Notes under the pieces: model-generated
What the model was told of the DNA's origin: nothing
Seen by the model: the letters and a program-made list of their open reading frames with translations, nothing else
Databases searched by the model: none
Part shown: positions 1-12,300 of the stretch, piece after piece
Layout: each line of letters opens with the position of its first letter
Position numbering within the stretch: the first letter of the stretch is position 1
Translations under genes and position numbers: made by a program
Source of the DNA: Oxyruncus cristatus
Taxonomy: Eukaryota > Chordata > Aves > Passeriformes > Cotingidae
Length of the DNA: 64,000 nucleotides
Direction: 5' to 3'
NCBI GenBank assembly: GCA_013399855.1
Contig: VXAY01002924.1
Location: 195,257 to 259,256 of the forward strand

Positions 1-80
1 GCAGAGAAGTGGTTATAGTTTAAAGGCAATGAACACAGTTCCATGCATCAAGCTCTTCTCCAAATGTAACTAAAATAAAG

Positions 81-125
81 TAAATAAATAAATAAGCTCT
101 ATAAATAAATAAATAAATAAGCTCT
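81..125. repeat. (AAAT)n simple repeat with a duplicated end
   Basis: Two adjacent blocks of AAAT repeats each finish with the same AAGCTCT sequence. This indicates a small tandem duplication of the whole block, not slippage of the tetranucleotide alone. No function is implied. Confidence 0.85.
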
Positions 126-1833
126 AGATAAAATCTAGGTTAACCCCAGGTAAACTGGTTTAAAAGAAAAAAAAAGACATCTCTTGATGCTTCCATGGTT
201 TTAGCTTTTGTCTTTCAATGAAAAAATAATTTTGTGGTTCTTCAATATTTCACACCTTTTATCCATCACTGGTTGAATATACATCAGTGTTTTTCTGATC
301 AGCGGTGTGGTTATAATGCAAAGCCCCTGTGGGTCCCTACTTATTGCCTACTTACTGCATGCTGTTTCATTCCCTGGTTTTGACAACCATGAACTGGCTT
401 CTTCTCAGAAGAAATTAAACTAGAAGTCCCATTTCAGAAACACACCAGCAGAGTTTCTCCTGATCTCTTTTCTACACAGGGTGATTACATGATTTCAATT
501 ATGAAGTTGTTTGAAATCTTAAATCATTTTTATAGCAGGTAAAACAGAAAACACAGAGCCTTGCGCTTCATAATTTTTTTTTCCCCCTTCTTGTTAGTTT
601 ACTTTTAAATTAATATTGAAATTAATTGGGGTTTTTTCCTGTTAGGCAATTTTTTTCTTTGGATTCTTACATTTTCCCACTGCTAAGTTTTAAGGTAGTG
701 CCTCTGTGTCAAAAGCACTTCTAAAGAAAATAAGGTACAGGCAACTTCTAATTTTTAAATTTTTTAATTTTAAAAAGTGTATCTATAGTTAGTGTGTTTT
801 TTAAAGCAATTCTAAAGGAAAAGTATTTTTTTTTTTTGCCTGTGTATTTTGAAAATTGGAAGAGAAGGTTTCAGTTTTTACTGGTTCAGAAACTACACAC
901 GTATTTACTTTTTTTAAATACTATTTGATTAGTTAGAGAGCATGTGTAAGCTTAAAAACTAATTGGTAGGTTGATTGTAGCAGTAAAATGATAACACAGG
1001 CATAAAAGAAATCCTTTAAGAAAATATAACAAGCCTCTTTGATTTATGAAAGGAATTGAAACATGCTGCAGTATTATCCTTAACACTTATTATATCTAAT
1101 GGGCAGTTAATTTAAGCTTGTTTAAGAAAGTTCAGGGAAGACACGAAAGTGTTAGGCTGCCATTAAGGGCGGATGTGAATGTCGGGCATGGTGGATCAGA
1201 AATGAATCAGAAATTTGCCATTTAAAGTCAGATGGCTGATGTGATCTACCGCTTGGAACTGCCGCTTGATGTTGAATGTTGTAAGGCATTATTGCTAGTC
1301 CTTGTTGAAAACCAAAAATACTGCTTTTAAGAAAGCACTTTCAAAACTATGGTTTTGTTCCTACAAGGCAACAAAAAAATGGAAAGTCTCCATTTTGACT
1401 TGATAAAAGACTTAGAAGGATGCACTTATTCCTTTCTTTTCCTCCCCTTCCTTTGTGCACTGAGGGTTAGGGTGCACTGGGTGCTGGGATGCCCAGCTTC
1501 AGTGAAGTCCTTTTTCTGGATTTGGTGTGGCAGCTTACTCACTTCCCTGTTTTGCGAGTCTGTGTCCTTGATCTTTTGAGAGATGTTTTTCATGGAAATA
1601 TGAACACAGGGATGCTTTCCAGTGAAGAATGTAAGAGTTCAAAAATTTCCTCTTAGCCTTAGTGTATGAAGTCATGCGCTTCCTGTCCCAGACTGTGTTA
1701 TGTTGGTGTAGTTGATTGTGGCTTATGTGAAGTACAGACTCCAGAGTCTTCTCAAAGTACCAAACAGACAGATGTGTACATCAGGAAGAGAAAATTTCAT
1801 TATAAATCTGATTCTGCTGGGAATTACTGGACA

Positions 1834-1852
1834 TGTTTGTTTGTTTGTTTGT
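1834..1852. repeat. (TGTT)n short simple repeat
   Basis: About four to five TGTT units in a T-rich context. A short microsatellite with no evident function. Confidence 0.8.
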
Positions 1853-2299
1853 CTTGTTTCAGGTTTTTGATTTTTTTTAGACTTACACCTCCTTTCATCT
1901 TTTCTTCTACCCTTTGCTGCACTCTGGGCAGAAGAAGCAGTTAGAAACCTTCCACATGTACCAAATCTGAAGTGGGCATGGCTTCAACATGTTTGACAGA
2001 CTGAGCTGGTCTGGTAGTATAAAACAAGCAAATGCAAGTGCCTTTTGAGATGATGTGCATATCTAATGTGAAGTCAAGCAAAAGTAAAATAAAACCAGGT
2101 TTTCCAAATAGATTGCAACTGTGTGTTTGACAGGCAATGTTATACATAAAGAAATAAGTTACAGTTTGTTTAAGGAGGAGATGGTGAACATCCATACCGT
2201 TTCTTCAGAAAAGTCATCTAATGTAAGGGTCACCTTGTCATCAGAGCAGGTGATGCAGCAGCACTCTGTGCATGTGTTACACTTCAGTTGCTGTAAACT

Positions 2300-2319
2300 G
2301 ACAGTGAAATGTCACTGTC
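2300..2319. repeat. Perfect hairpin, 8-bp stem
   Basis: GACAGTGA, loop AATG, TCACTGTC. Perfect complementarity, small, function unknown. Confidence 0.85.
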
Positions 2320-5300
2320 AAGAAGTCATTCCAGTTCCAGCCCGCCTGCTCTCTGTTGAGTGGTGGAATTTTCTAGCACATGGCTAAGTCTTTGGGCAAT
2401 GGCTAATTGAATCACCTTTGCTTTTAGGGCATTTACCTGTTGTGGCTTATGTCAGGAGGGAAACAGCACCCTTTATTTCAATAAGCATTGCGTGCTTGTC
2501 TCTCTTTCCTTTGCAAATATTTTTAAGCTATCTCTGCTTATGCCTCTAAGACTGATGTCTTCTCTGAGTTAATTCTAATTGGCTGCTTTTTGTCTGCAGC
2601 TTTTTAGTTCTGTTTTTCCCATTATAGACATGGTATCAACATGCTTTACTAAATGTATTTCATGGCAATATCCCATCTGTATGGCCAGAGACCAGCTGAC
2701 CAGGGTCACCATGTGACTATTGCTAAAGCAGTCTGCTGCTCAGGCTTCTTATGTGGCTTCTTCTGTTCCCCTCATCAGGTGGCGTCTCCACTTTTCTTTC
2801 AAAGTAGACCTACTGTGAATAGTTGTTAATAGCACAGACGTAGCCTTATGCTGTAGGACGTGGGAGAAGTTGTTAGCTTTTGGGTCCATGCATTACTCTA
2901 GCTGCATCCTCTCTCTTTGTGCACTTCTCTTCTTCTTTGTAGGTGTTCAGGCCTAAAGACAAGGAAAAAGCTCTCTGAGCAGTCCCCTATCTCGGGGTCT
3001 AGGTATGATGGTGGGGATGCCTTGCAGATCTGGGATGACTGTCAGGGCTTCCTGGATGGCCATGGGTACTCATCCTGAGGAAGACACTACAAAACAAATG
3101 ATCCGTCTTCATTTTTTTTTTTGGTGCTGGGTGCCTTGCCGTTGCCTGCATCAGGGGCTACCCCACAACCTGCTGCTCCAATACCACACTGCATATTCCC
3201 AAGGGCCAGTGTAAGCCTGGAATTAAATGGACGTTGAAGGTTCAAGGTAAGCTCTTACCTATGGGGAGAGAATGTATCTAGTGCACTTTATCTGAAGAAT
3301 CGGGCATGAGTGATATGTAGGGTTTTGCCCTCCTATCAATCCCTACACTAATATTAGTCTAATAATAAGTCCTGTTATGCTCTTAACATATACCACTGTC
3401 CCTCTGAATCAAAAACTAAATGTACCAATTCTGAGCGGTACAGTAACAGTATCATTGTGATTCTGAGGGGTTCTGTTTTATGTGTAAGCTGCACAGTGTG
3501 TTTTGACAGTGTTCTTTGTTTAGTCTTGTGATTACTCCATGTCTCAGTGACATGTACTGTGACAAAAAAATACGAAGTATGGAAGAATTTAAAAATGGGT
3601 TGTTGTAGTCCAGGTGATTGGCACCATAGTGAGAAAAAAAGATCTTTGCATCCCTACCTCTGCCACAATTTGGTAAGGTGTTTTCAAGGAAGTTATTTAG
3701 TACCTCTTCCTCATTCCCTGCCTGAGATTCACTCCTGAAGATTTACAGGAAATACAATGTAATTTCTGGGTCTCTTCTAAAGATAACCCTGCTTTCCAGC
3801 TTCAGGCTATAACTTACAGAGAACAAATAATTTCTGTTGTATTTGATATTGACAGTATCTCATTATTGAATGGTTAGAGGTTCAAAGAACAAGTTTTGGT
3901 GATTGTAGTGTAATTTGATTTATGTCTTTCAGTAGAGTAATAGATACAAAATGCAGCTTTAAACAGAGAAAATACTGAAAGAATCATCTCTTCTGTGCTT
4001 GTAAGGCATAACAACTTGTGTTGTGTACTGCCAATAACTGCACATCAAACATTATTGGAATGTGGAATTTATGTACATATTTAAGTATGTGGAATTTATT
4101 GCATGTGAGAAACAGCCTTAGGTTTTTATTTTCCTTTGATAGTTGGAAGTAATTCTCCTTTTTTAATAAGCATTTTTTAAATATAATTCTGGAATTTCAC
4201 AGCACTTATACTGGCAAAAATCTGGAGGAATATACATGCCTTGGAGCACCTCTCTGCCTTGGTAGGCAGAGACACAGATTTCACTGAAGAAGTTTTTTTT
4301 TAAAACATTGTTTTTGATTGCAAAATAAGTACTTTCAGTTTTAGTCTTTGAATTCTTGACTGTGACTTCAGCTCCTCCAATGTAAATTACCGTAGTTATG
4401 CAAAGGCACCTGGAGGTGCTTTAAGTTATTGCACTGGAATGGAGCAGAACTGTTTTATATTTCCCTAGCTTTCTGTTGCTGGAGCTGAGGTATTTTCCCT
4501 GTGAAGTTCTGACAAAAACATGGAAAGTTAAAGATGTATGTATATGTAAATACTTCCGGTAGCTCTAACAGACATTTGTATTTCTGAGATAAAAATACTG
4601 GTTACCTTCGCTCCCTTCCTTTGCCCATTCTTTTTGGTTCGTTTCCTTCATTTTTTCTGCTATTCTAGGGCAAGTTTATTCTAGTTAGACATCAAAGTAA
4701 TAAAGCAGAAATGAATCATCCATGCATCTGATGAGATAAAGACATCTTAACATGAAGTATTATTTTAATTGCCTTTTATGGGACTCAAGGGAATTCTAAA
4801 TAGCCAAATGAGCTTTCTGTAGATATCTCTGATTAGTAAAACTGGCCATTCCCAGAAAATGACAAACCACAGAAAACTTGCATTTTGACAATGGAAAAAG
4901 GAAAATGATAGAAATTAATTCTCATTTTTCATATTAGTTGACTACATGCCAAAGCATTTTCAGTGCTTCAGAATTGCTCAACACGTTTACAGCAGGAAGC
5001 AATAATAAATATTTAAAAATATTAATTTAAATTTTTATCTTTTTCAGAAGCAAAAATACGTGTTTAAACAATGGGAATCCCTTTTGGGGAGACTTGATTA
5101 ATTTCAATCTAGGTGCAACTTGATTAAACTGGGCTCTTGATATAATTTCTTTAACGTGAATCCTCTTCAAAGGTGGAGGGTGAAGTGGTTTAGAGGCTTT
5201 CTCAAGGCCTTGGAGGAATGGTATGTTGAAGCAAGGACTGGATCATCTTCCTGGTGAAAGTCAGGCTGATAACATAATTACAAGAGCATCTGCTGACACT

Positions 5301-5460
5301 GCTGTCTTTGAAAGCAGATCTCTTCCTGACACTCTCCCAGTATAAACAGATGACTCCAAGGACGTAGCATGTTCAGATTTAATTTAGGTATCTCTAGCCA
5401 AGCAATGAACTGAAAAATGAATAAGTTACCTGTGAGATGTTAGCAGATTTCAGAGAAAAT

Positions 5461-5480
5461 TGTACAGCTACGGCTGTACA
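5461..5480. repeat. Perfect hairpin, 8-bp stem
   Basis: TGTACAGC, loop TACG, GCTGTACA. Perfect complementarity, function unknown. Confidence 0.85.
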
Positions 5481-5852
5481 GCTGGCACGAGCTTAGGGGA
5501 AATTTTGCCTTTTACTTCTTTATAAGGAAAATCACCCTTTAAAAGAATTATTTTCTCACGTGGCATTGAAGGTGGCTTTGTATATGGATACCCAGTAGGT
5601 CCTTTTCATGCCTTAAAATCAAAGTTTAAAGGATTTTATAGAACCTCTGATTCTTTGCCTTTAGGAAGCACAGATTGCATTTTTTTAAATTGTCGATATA
5701 TGGATTTGTACAACTGTGGTTTTTTGTCCAGTCATAACTTCATAAAGTTTTTTTATGGTATGCTCAGTCATTTATATACTTTTATCTGAAAGTCCAAAAT
5801 AGTTGTAATAATTGAAGGAAAGACATTCTAGACTTCAGAAAGTACAGACTTA

Positions 5853-6312
5853 GAGTGGGTCCAGAGGAGGGCAGTGAAGATGATGAAGGACATGGAGCAC
5901 CTTTCCTGTGGGGAAGGACTGAGAGAGTTGGGGTTCTTCAGCCTGGAGATGAGGAGGCTACAGGAAGACCTTCTTGTGACCTTTCAGTACTTAAAGCACA
6001 AGAAAACAGGAGAGGGAATTTTTAGCAGGTCCTGTGGGAATAGGACAAGGAGTAATGGTTTTAAACTGGGAGGGGATCAATTTAGATTAGATATAAGGAA
6101 AACACTTATTTTTTCTTTAATGATGAAGGTGGTGAACTGCTGAAACAGGTTTTCCAGAGATGTGGTGGATGCCCTATCCCTGGAAACATTCAAGGTCAGG
6201 TTCTATAGGGCTCTGAGCAACCTGGTCTAGTTGAATATGTCCCTGCTTATTGTAGGGGGGTTGGACTCTATGACCTCTAAAGGTCCCTTCTAGCCCAAAC
6301 TATTCTATGATT
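5853..6312 (+). mobile_element. CR1 LINE fragment, 3' end intact
   Basis: This is a 5'-truncated CR1 non-LTR retrotransposon. The first third encodes a degraded C-terminus of the ORF2 reverse transcriptase (frame from 5874), with the family peptides LRELGFFSLEMRRLQEDL and a following Leu/Lys-rich stretch. The 3' untranslated part follows, with the usual phrases about initial truncation-prone 'gaacaggttttccagag' and 'agcaacctggtctagttg'. It ends in the diagnostic 'ttggactctatgacct ... attctatgatt' tail at 6300-6312. 5' truncation with an intact 3' end is the normal CR1 insertion pattern, caused by incomplete target-primed reverse transcription. Stop codons and divergence make it inactive. Confidence 0.93.
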
Positions 6313-9300
6313 GTCTTTCAGACAAGAAAGATTTTAAAAGCTCTACAATGGAGAAGATATGACGTTGTTCATTCAGGCCCCAAAATATAGAGCAACACTC
6401 AGTATTGAGGTGAAGATATGTCTAGAAACAGACTCTCTTAAGAAGACACTACTGTTTCTGTCTGGAACCATGTCTTACATTTGTTTCTTTTCTTTCTGAC
6501 CCTTTTCTTTACCCTTTTCCATGTATGACATCCATGTGCACCCGCTCCTGCTTTCTGTCCACCTGTGTCCTCTTCAGAGCCAGCATTTCAGAGAAAAGAA
6601 ATACACAAACCATTTATTCATTCAGTCATCCCTTTCCTGCCTCTTCGTTGTTTGCAAAATGAGCAGGAAGTTATTTGTGCCTGGTGACTCACCATCAGAT
6701 TTTATGAGGGGATTATGATGAACCTCACTGAATCACACACTTTTGGCTTTGTCGGAGGTCAATGTCTTGGCAACGTTCCCCTGTAAATACCATACAAGTA
6801 CCGAGCTGTTGATCTCGAGAGCTTTATGTTGTTTCTGCCTTTCCTGGTGGTGGCTGTGCTTTCTGTTCACAACAGCTGCCAACAGGGGGACAAGGCGACA
6901 AATTCTGTCTCTTTATTGAGTAGAGAAATTTAACATTCAGTTGGTGTGTGGGTACCTGCTCAGCAGCAGCCGCTTCCCCTCCCTTCCACGCTGGAGTGAG
7001 CGCTAATTTCTACTTTCCTTAATTCAAAGAGCTGTTGTGATGAGCACCTAAAATCTGATGGGATATTGTTCATGGCCTCTCACTTTGCAATTTTCCTCCC
7101 CTCTTACCACAAGAATGCTTCCTGCCCCCTTGTATCTGTCCTTGCTCTATATCTTGCCATTCTTCAGGGTGCTAATTTTTAAGGTCTTTTAGCTTAAGGA
7201 GGTATCAACTCCTTGAAACCAGGGAGATTCCCATGAATTTAAGAGTTAGGCAGTAGAATTCCAGCTGGGGATTTGGTATTTACTTGTTCATATTTCTCTA
7301 ACACTTTCTGCATATTTACAGGCGCACACATGATTAAGATGTATATTCACTGGCATTTGGGAAGGTCCAAGAGGCAGTCCTGCAAGCAGTATCACAACGG
7401 TGTCATTAAGTGTTTTCCTGAACCCTGCCAATGGCATATTACTTAAGTTCTTGCAGAATGAGCCATTCTACAGGTTGTACACAAGGCCTTGAAAAGGTTG
7501 ATTGAAGGCTTACTGATAGTGAAAACCAACAAATGTCCCATAGAGACAAGTTTGAAGATGTCCTTCTTTGTGCTGTTGTAGTTTTCTGGTTTTTAAAAAG
7601 TTAATTTGCTCTGAGAACCTTGGAATATTAAGGTAGAAGAAAGGGACAAAAGAAACTTTCCAGACGTGAATACAGGTTTTTGCCATTTGACACCCCTAGT
7701 CAGTCCTACTCATTCCCCTGTGTTTCTCTGCTCCTGCAGGACATTTGCTTGAGCCCTTCCGTGTCTACTGTCACACGCAGTTTTGTGTAGAGCTCAGTGT
7801 AGGCTCAGATCTTTGTCTTTCTGAATATCTAATATCCAGTCAATAAAATCTCTGTGCATAGGAAAATAGTAACAAATAGACCATTCTTCTTCACACCAGT
7901 GGGGTTGTCCCTTTGTGACATGTTTTCTTACAGAATAAAAATGGGATTTCTAAGCTCTATTACGTGCCTTTCTCACATTATAGTAATTTGCCCATTACTA
8001 GAATGTTGCTCTTACCTTTTGCTGCTAAAACAGAATCTTTTTCTCCCTAATATAGGGATGTTCAATTAGATCTTGAATCTGAAACAGTTAATTGCATAAG
8101 CAAAAAAATAACTAAGCTTTATTTGTTGTTAGTTAGTTTTCTGTCTTATGCCATTTACCTTTTTCTATCATCCTCACTCTGGGTGGACTCTATTCAGGAA
8201 GGACTGTGCTGTAACAGGTCAGCAGATGCTCCTGGTGTCAGCAGATGGAGTGGCTGCAAGGGAAAGCAGATTAAGGCTGAGTGTTTCTTGCCTGTTTTTT
8301 CCAGGCATTCTTTCCTTTCTGCTGTCTGTTACCACTGCGTGTTCATCCTGACACTTGTAGAAACCTCACAACTCAGAGACTTGAGTTTTCACTGAGATCT
8401 GAGAGAGAAAAAAACAAACCACCTTGTAATGAGGATGTTTTTTTCATTTTGTATTGCCGTGATGTTATTGTAGCTGATGTTACAAAAATTGATTAACCTC
8501 ACATTAGAAATTCTCATTCAAGAGAACATTGGAGAGTGTCTGAGTTGCAAGGTTTGCTGATGGTGTAAACTTATTTGGGATAGGGAGGGAAACTGAAAGA
8601 ATTACAGAGAGATTTTAGGAGATGGAGGTTATACCTACAGAGAAGCCGCATGTGGCTCAGTGATTCTGTCAAATGTCTGGAGATGGGGAAATAGGTGGGG
8701 TATACTTGGGGATCACTTGTGTTACTGCCTGGGCATTTACTATTGGCCACTGTTGGAAGTGACAGTCTGAGCTCATTGGATTCCTTTCAGAGGCACTGCA
8801 GTCCTTTTATGTTCCTATAAGCTTCTGTAAAGGCAATGTGTTTAAAAAGCCAGTAAAGCTGTTTCAAGCAGGACAAAGAACTAAGCAAAGGTAAACATGA
8901 AAGGAAAACAAGAAAGAAAAACAAACATGCCACTCATGCATAAATTGTACTTGGGAAGAAGCAACTATAATATGGACAATTTATGGATGTATTTCTTACT
9001 AGGAAGTCTTCAGCTGTCCCACTTTGGTGGCTTACACTCTGATTTATAAAGAAAGATGAGAAATGTTTTCAAGTCACAGGGCAGGAAAATCTTTATTTTG
9101 GCTGGATGTGCAAAGGGAACTTCAGTGCAAATTCCACAAGATGAGATTAAAATCATACATTTACAATTGCAGTCTGTTAGAAACCTTTGGAGAAACAAAC
9201 TCTGTTACAAAAATGGTTTGTTTTTCCTGCAAAGAGATGGTCGTTAATGTTTGGCGTATCATAATCACTATCTAACCTATAAACACAGTTCCCTGACACC

Positions 9301-12300
9301 AGAGTATCTGAGGAATTGCTGGTTAATTCTACTTGGAGTGAAAACTCAATGTGTTTTAGATCTTGCCCCATCAGAATTGTCATGTACTGCCACAGATACA
9401 GGTGTAGATAGTATTGATCCTTATTGATTTTATTGTAATATATTGAAATGCAGCTCAACATGGGTAATCATTATTTCTCCTTCTCTCCCCAAGATATCAT
9501 GCATGTAGAAGCCAGTCTTAGAGGTAACCCTACCGTTATTACGGTTTTGGCGTGTACTTCTTCTGTTTGTTCGGGATCGTTGAACATCTCATTGTTTTCG
9601 TTAAGTCATAGGTGATTGGCTTTAAAAGCAAATAATTTTTTTTTTTTTTGAAAGTATTGCACAGCCTTCAGCTCCTCCATCTCTGTGTGTAATTGGTACC
9701 TTGTCTGATGTAGTTATCGGTGACAAGAAATCTACTGTCTCCAATTAGGCTTTTTCTTACACAGAAGACTCCTTGTGTTTTTTGGTTTTTTTTGGTAGTT
9801 ACAGCTAATTTATCCCTTCTGAGGCAGCAGTTGTATCACTTGGACTCATCTTGCTCTACTTAGCCCTCGTATACTTTCATCTGCCTCATTTTGAACTATA
9901 GATTTTAAAACTAAAAGCTGTCTACTAAAGTCATGATCACTGCCAGTAAAGAGTATTAAGCCTACTCTTAAATTTATTTTACTATAATGTAAGCTCTCTT
10001 TCCTCTCACATTTACATTTTAAGCCAATAGAATTTGGATGGAGAAAACATAAGACTTGAACTCAGTCAGTGCTGTCATTTTCTTCCATCTAAGCATTGCA
10101 CATTTTGGTTGAAAGCTTGATAAGCTTTAATGTGATATTTCTATTATTTTTAATATTTGAAATGTGCTGTGGAACTTGAATTTTGATACCATAGTAACGA
10201 ATGTTCTGCGAGTACCTAAAAGATTGACAGGAATTTCATATGTATCTTTCTATTTACTTGCAGTGGGCAATAGGGTTAAATTTGATACTCTTCTTCTATA
10301 TGGTGTTATTTTTGCATTATTGATGTACTATATGGAATGCTGTAATCATATTTGAAATCTTGATTTCCAGCAGTTTATGTGACTTTTTTTAATCGAATTG
10401 CAAAATGAACAAAGTACAACACTCTTTCTGTGAAGAAGGTCTAGAGAGAGCATTATCCTTTTATTAAAAACAACAGCGGTAGCAAATTCTGATGCAATTG
10501 AAACACTTAAGACAATGTTAGTTATCAGGGCTTTTTTAACAAGGACTCCATGCTTTTTTAAAGACAAAACTAACTAAATCTAACTAAAACCATGTTCCCT
10601 CATCCTCCCTTATACCTTATGCTTTGGAAAAGAACTCACCAACTTTTTTAGTGTGTTCAAAACTCAGACTAGTTTTTGAAAATCCTTTAATACTTAAAAA
10701 AAAAAAATCTTTGAACTGATAAAACGATATGGTTAATCATCTTCTATGTGAAAGTGATGTCTCTTAAAAAATAAAAAGAAAAATTTCATAGTGTTTTTTT
10801 AAGTTGCAGGTTCCAGAACTCCACATGCTGTGCAATGTGCCTGAATGCAATTGAAATCTCTTTTCACATGTAATCTGATTTAAAAAAAGAAAAGACAATA
10901 AATAGATTATAATTGTAAATGAAATAAATTAGACACTTTCTAGTGTTCTACCCGGGTAAAACAGTCATAGCTGCTTTTCTTTTCCTTATCACCAGTTCGA
11001 TACCAGTTGGAATACAGGATCACAGTCTTTTACCTTTGTACGGCTTTTTTAAGTGCATAATTATTCTGTTATTTTGTATAAAGCACAGTTATAAAGTTGT
11101 ATGGTTCTGTGGGTAGTATGAGATAATGATCATGAATCATAAGGGATAAATTGTGACCAAAGAAGAGCAATGTGCTTTCATGAAAGCATCTTTCTTTGTT
11201 GGTGTTATATTGAATTATTCTGGGGGGGTTTTATTATGGGATTTTGAAGTAGAAAAAAGCAGTAACCTGCCTTTTAAGCATTCACCAGCCTTGAAAACAT
11301 TATTCTCTCTGAATTAACTATTAAGTGACAGTGAGTGTTGGATGTTTATTTCAGAGGTCAGAGGGAAAAGTAGGATAATATTGGTGAATACTTTTGACAG
11401 TAAATAGCAGTGCTTATCACTCAAACATGGTGGTGAAAGTTTTTCCTCACACACTGCCTGATCTCCTTAATGCAGGTAGAAACTTGCCAGCCTGTCCATA
11501 GCAGAAGGAGTGAGGCTTTGCTGCTGTGCTCACAGTGGTGTTTCTGAGCGTGTGGGCCATGAGCTGAACTCTTCAAGCCTGGTTACCAGACGAGGAAATA
11601 AAGCCAGAATTTGGGCTGGATGTTTTGGAGTTTCATCAAAGTATAATTTTGCAATTACTAAAACTTTCTTACTGTGTCTTTGAAAGCAGAAAAAGTCCAT
11701 TGGCATAGAAACCTTTAGCCCGATTGGCTGAACTAGCAAAGTTATATCCACTGAGAAGAGAGGTTGAGGAGCTGTTTTATTTTGGCTGTACAAATATTGC
11801 TGTCTCTTGTACACAAGCATTTGTACCTCTTCCATCTACAGAAAAGGTACAGAATAAAGAGTAGTTTCAGAGGAAAGTGTTCTACTGGAGTATATCAAGG
11901 CTGAAAGCTGTGATTTCTCTTTCCATTTGTGTTTCTAATTTCTATTCTAATGGAACAAAACAAAAGTGATATGTTTCTTCTACCTAAAGTTTATGAAGTG
12001 CTTATCCCTCCATATTATAGCATGTTCTTGGTTGCCTTTTGGAGGCTTTTTTTAAATATCTGAGGGTTAGCCTTTAGGTCATAGCTTTTATAAGTTTAGC
12101 ATAAGCCTTTAATCCCTCTTAAATGATTTTTGTGTGTAACTTATTCTCATAATTATTATTAATATAGCTACCACATAGCAGGGAACAGTGCGTTCTTGTA
12201 GTATCGGAATTCTTTATCTTATTTGTTTGGATCATATTAGCAGAAAAAATATTCACTGTCTCTTATTTACCCAAAAAAGACCTTCCTAGACAATATAACA

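Larger units (their letters stand above)
1..5852. other. Single-copy AT-rich DNA, no gene seen
   Basis: No coding exon or recognisable repeat family can be supported across this stretch. It contains an AAAT simple repeat near the left edge, a short TGTT repeat near 1.84 kb, two perfect small hairpins (2300-2319 and 5461-5480) and a weak splice-site pair at 3155-3246 that is discussed as a hypothesis. Open frames here are short and unrecognised. The stretch is read as intronic or intergenic. Confidence 0.6.

Noticed and set aside
10992..11010. T-loop-like string suggesting a tRNA gene
   Set aside because: No acceptor stem, D-loop or anticodon arm can be formed around it.
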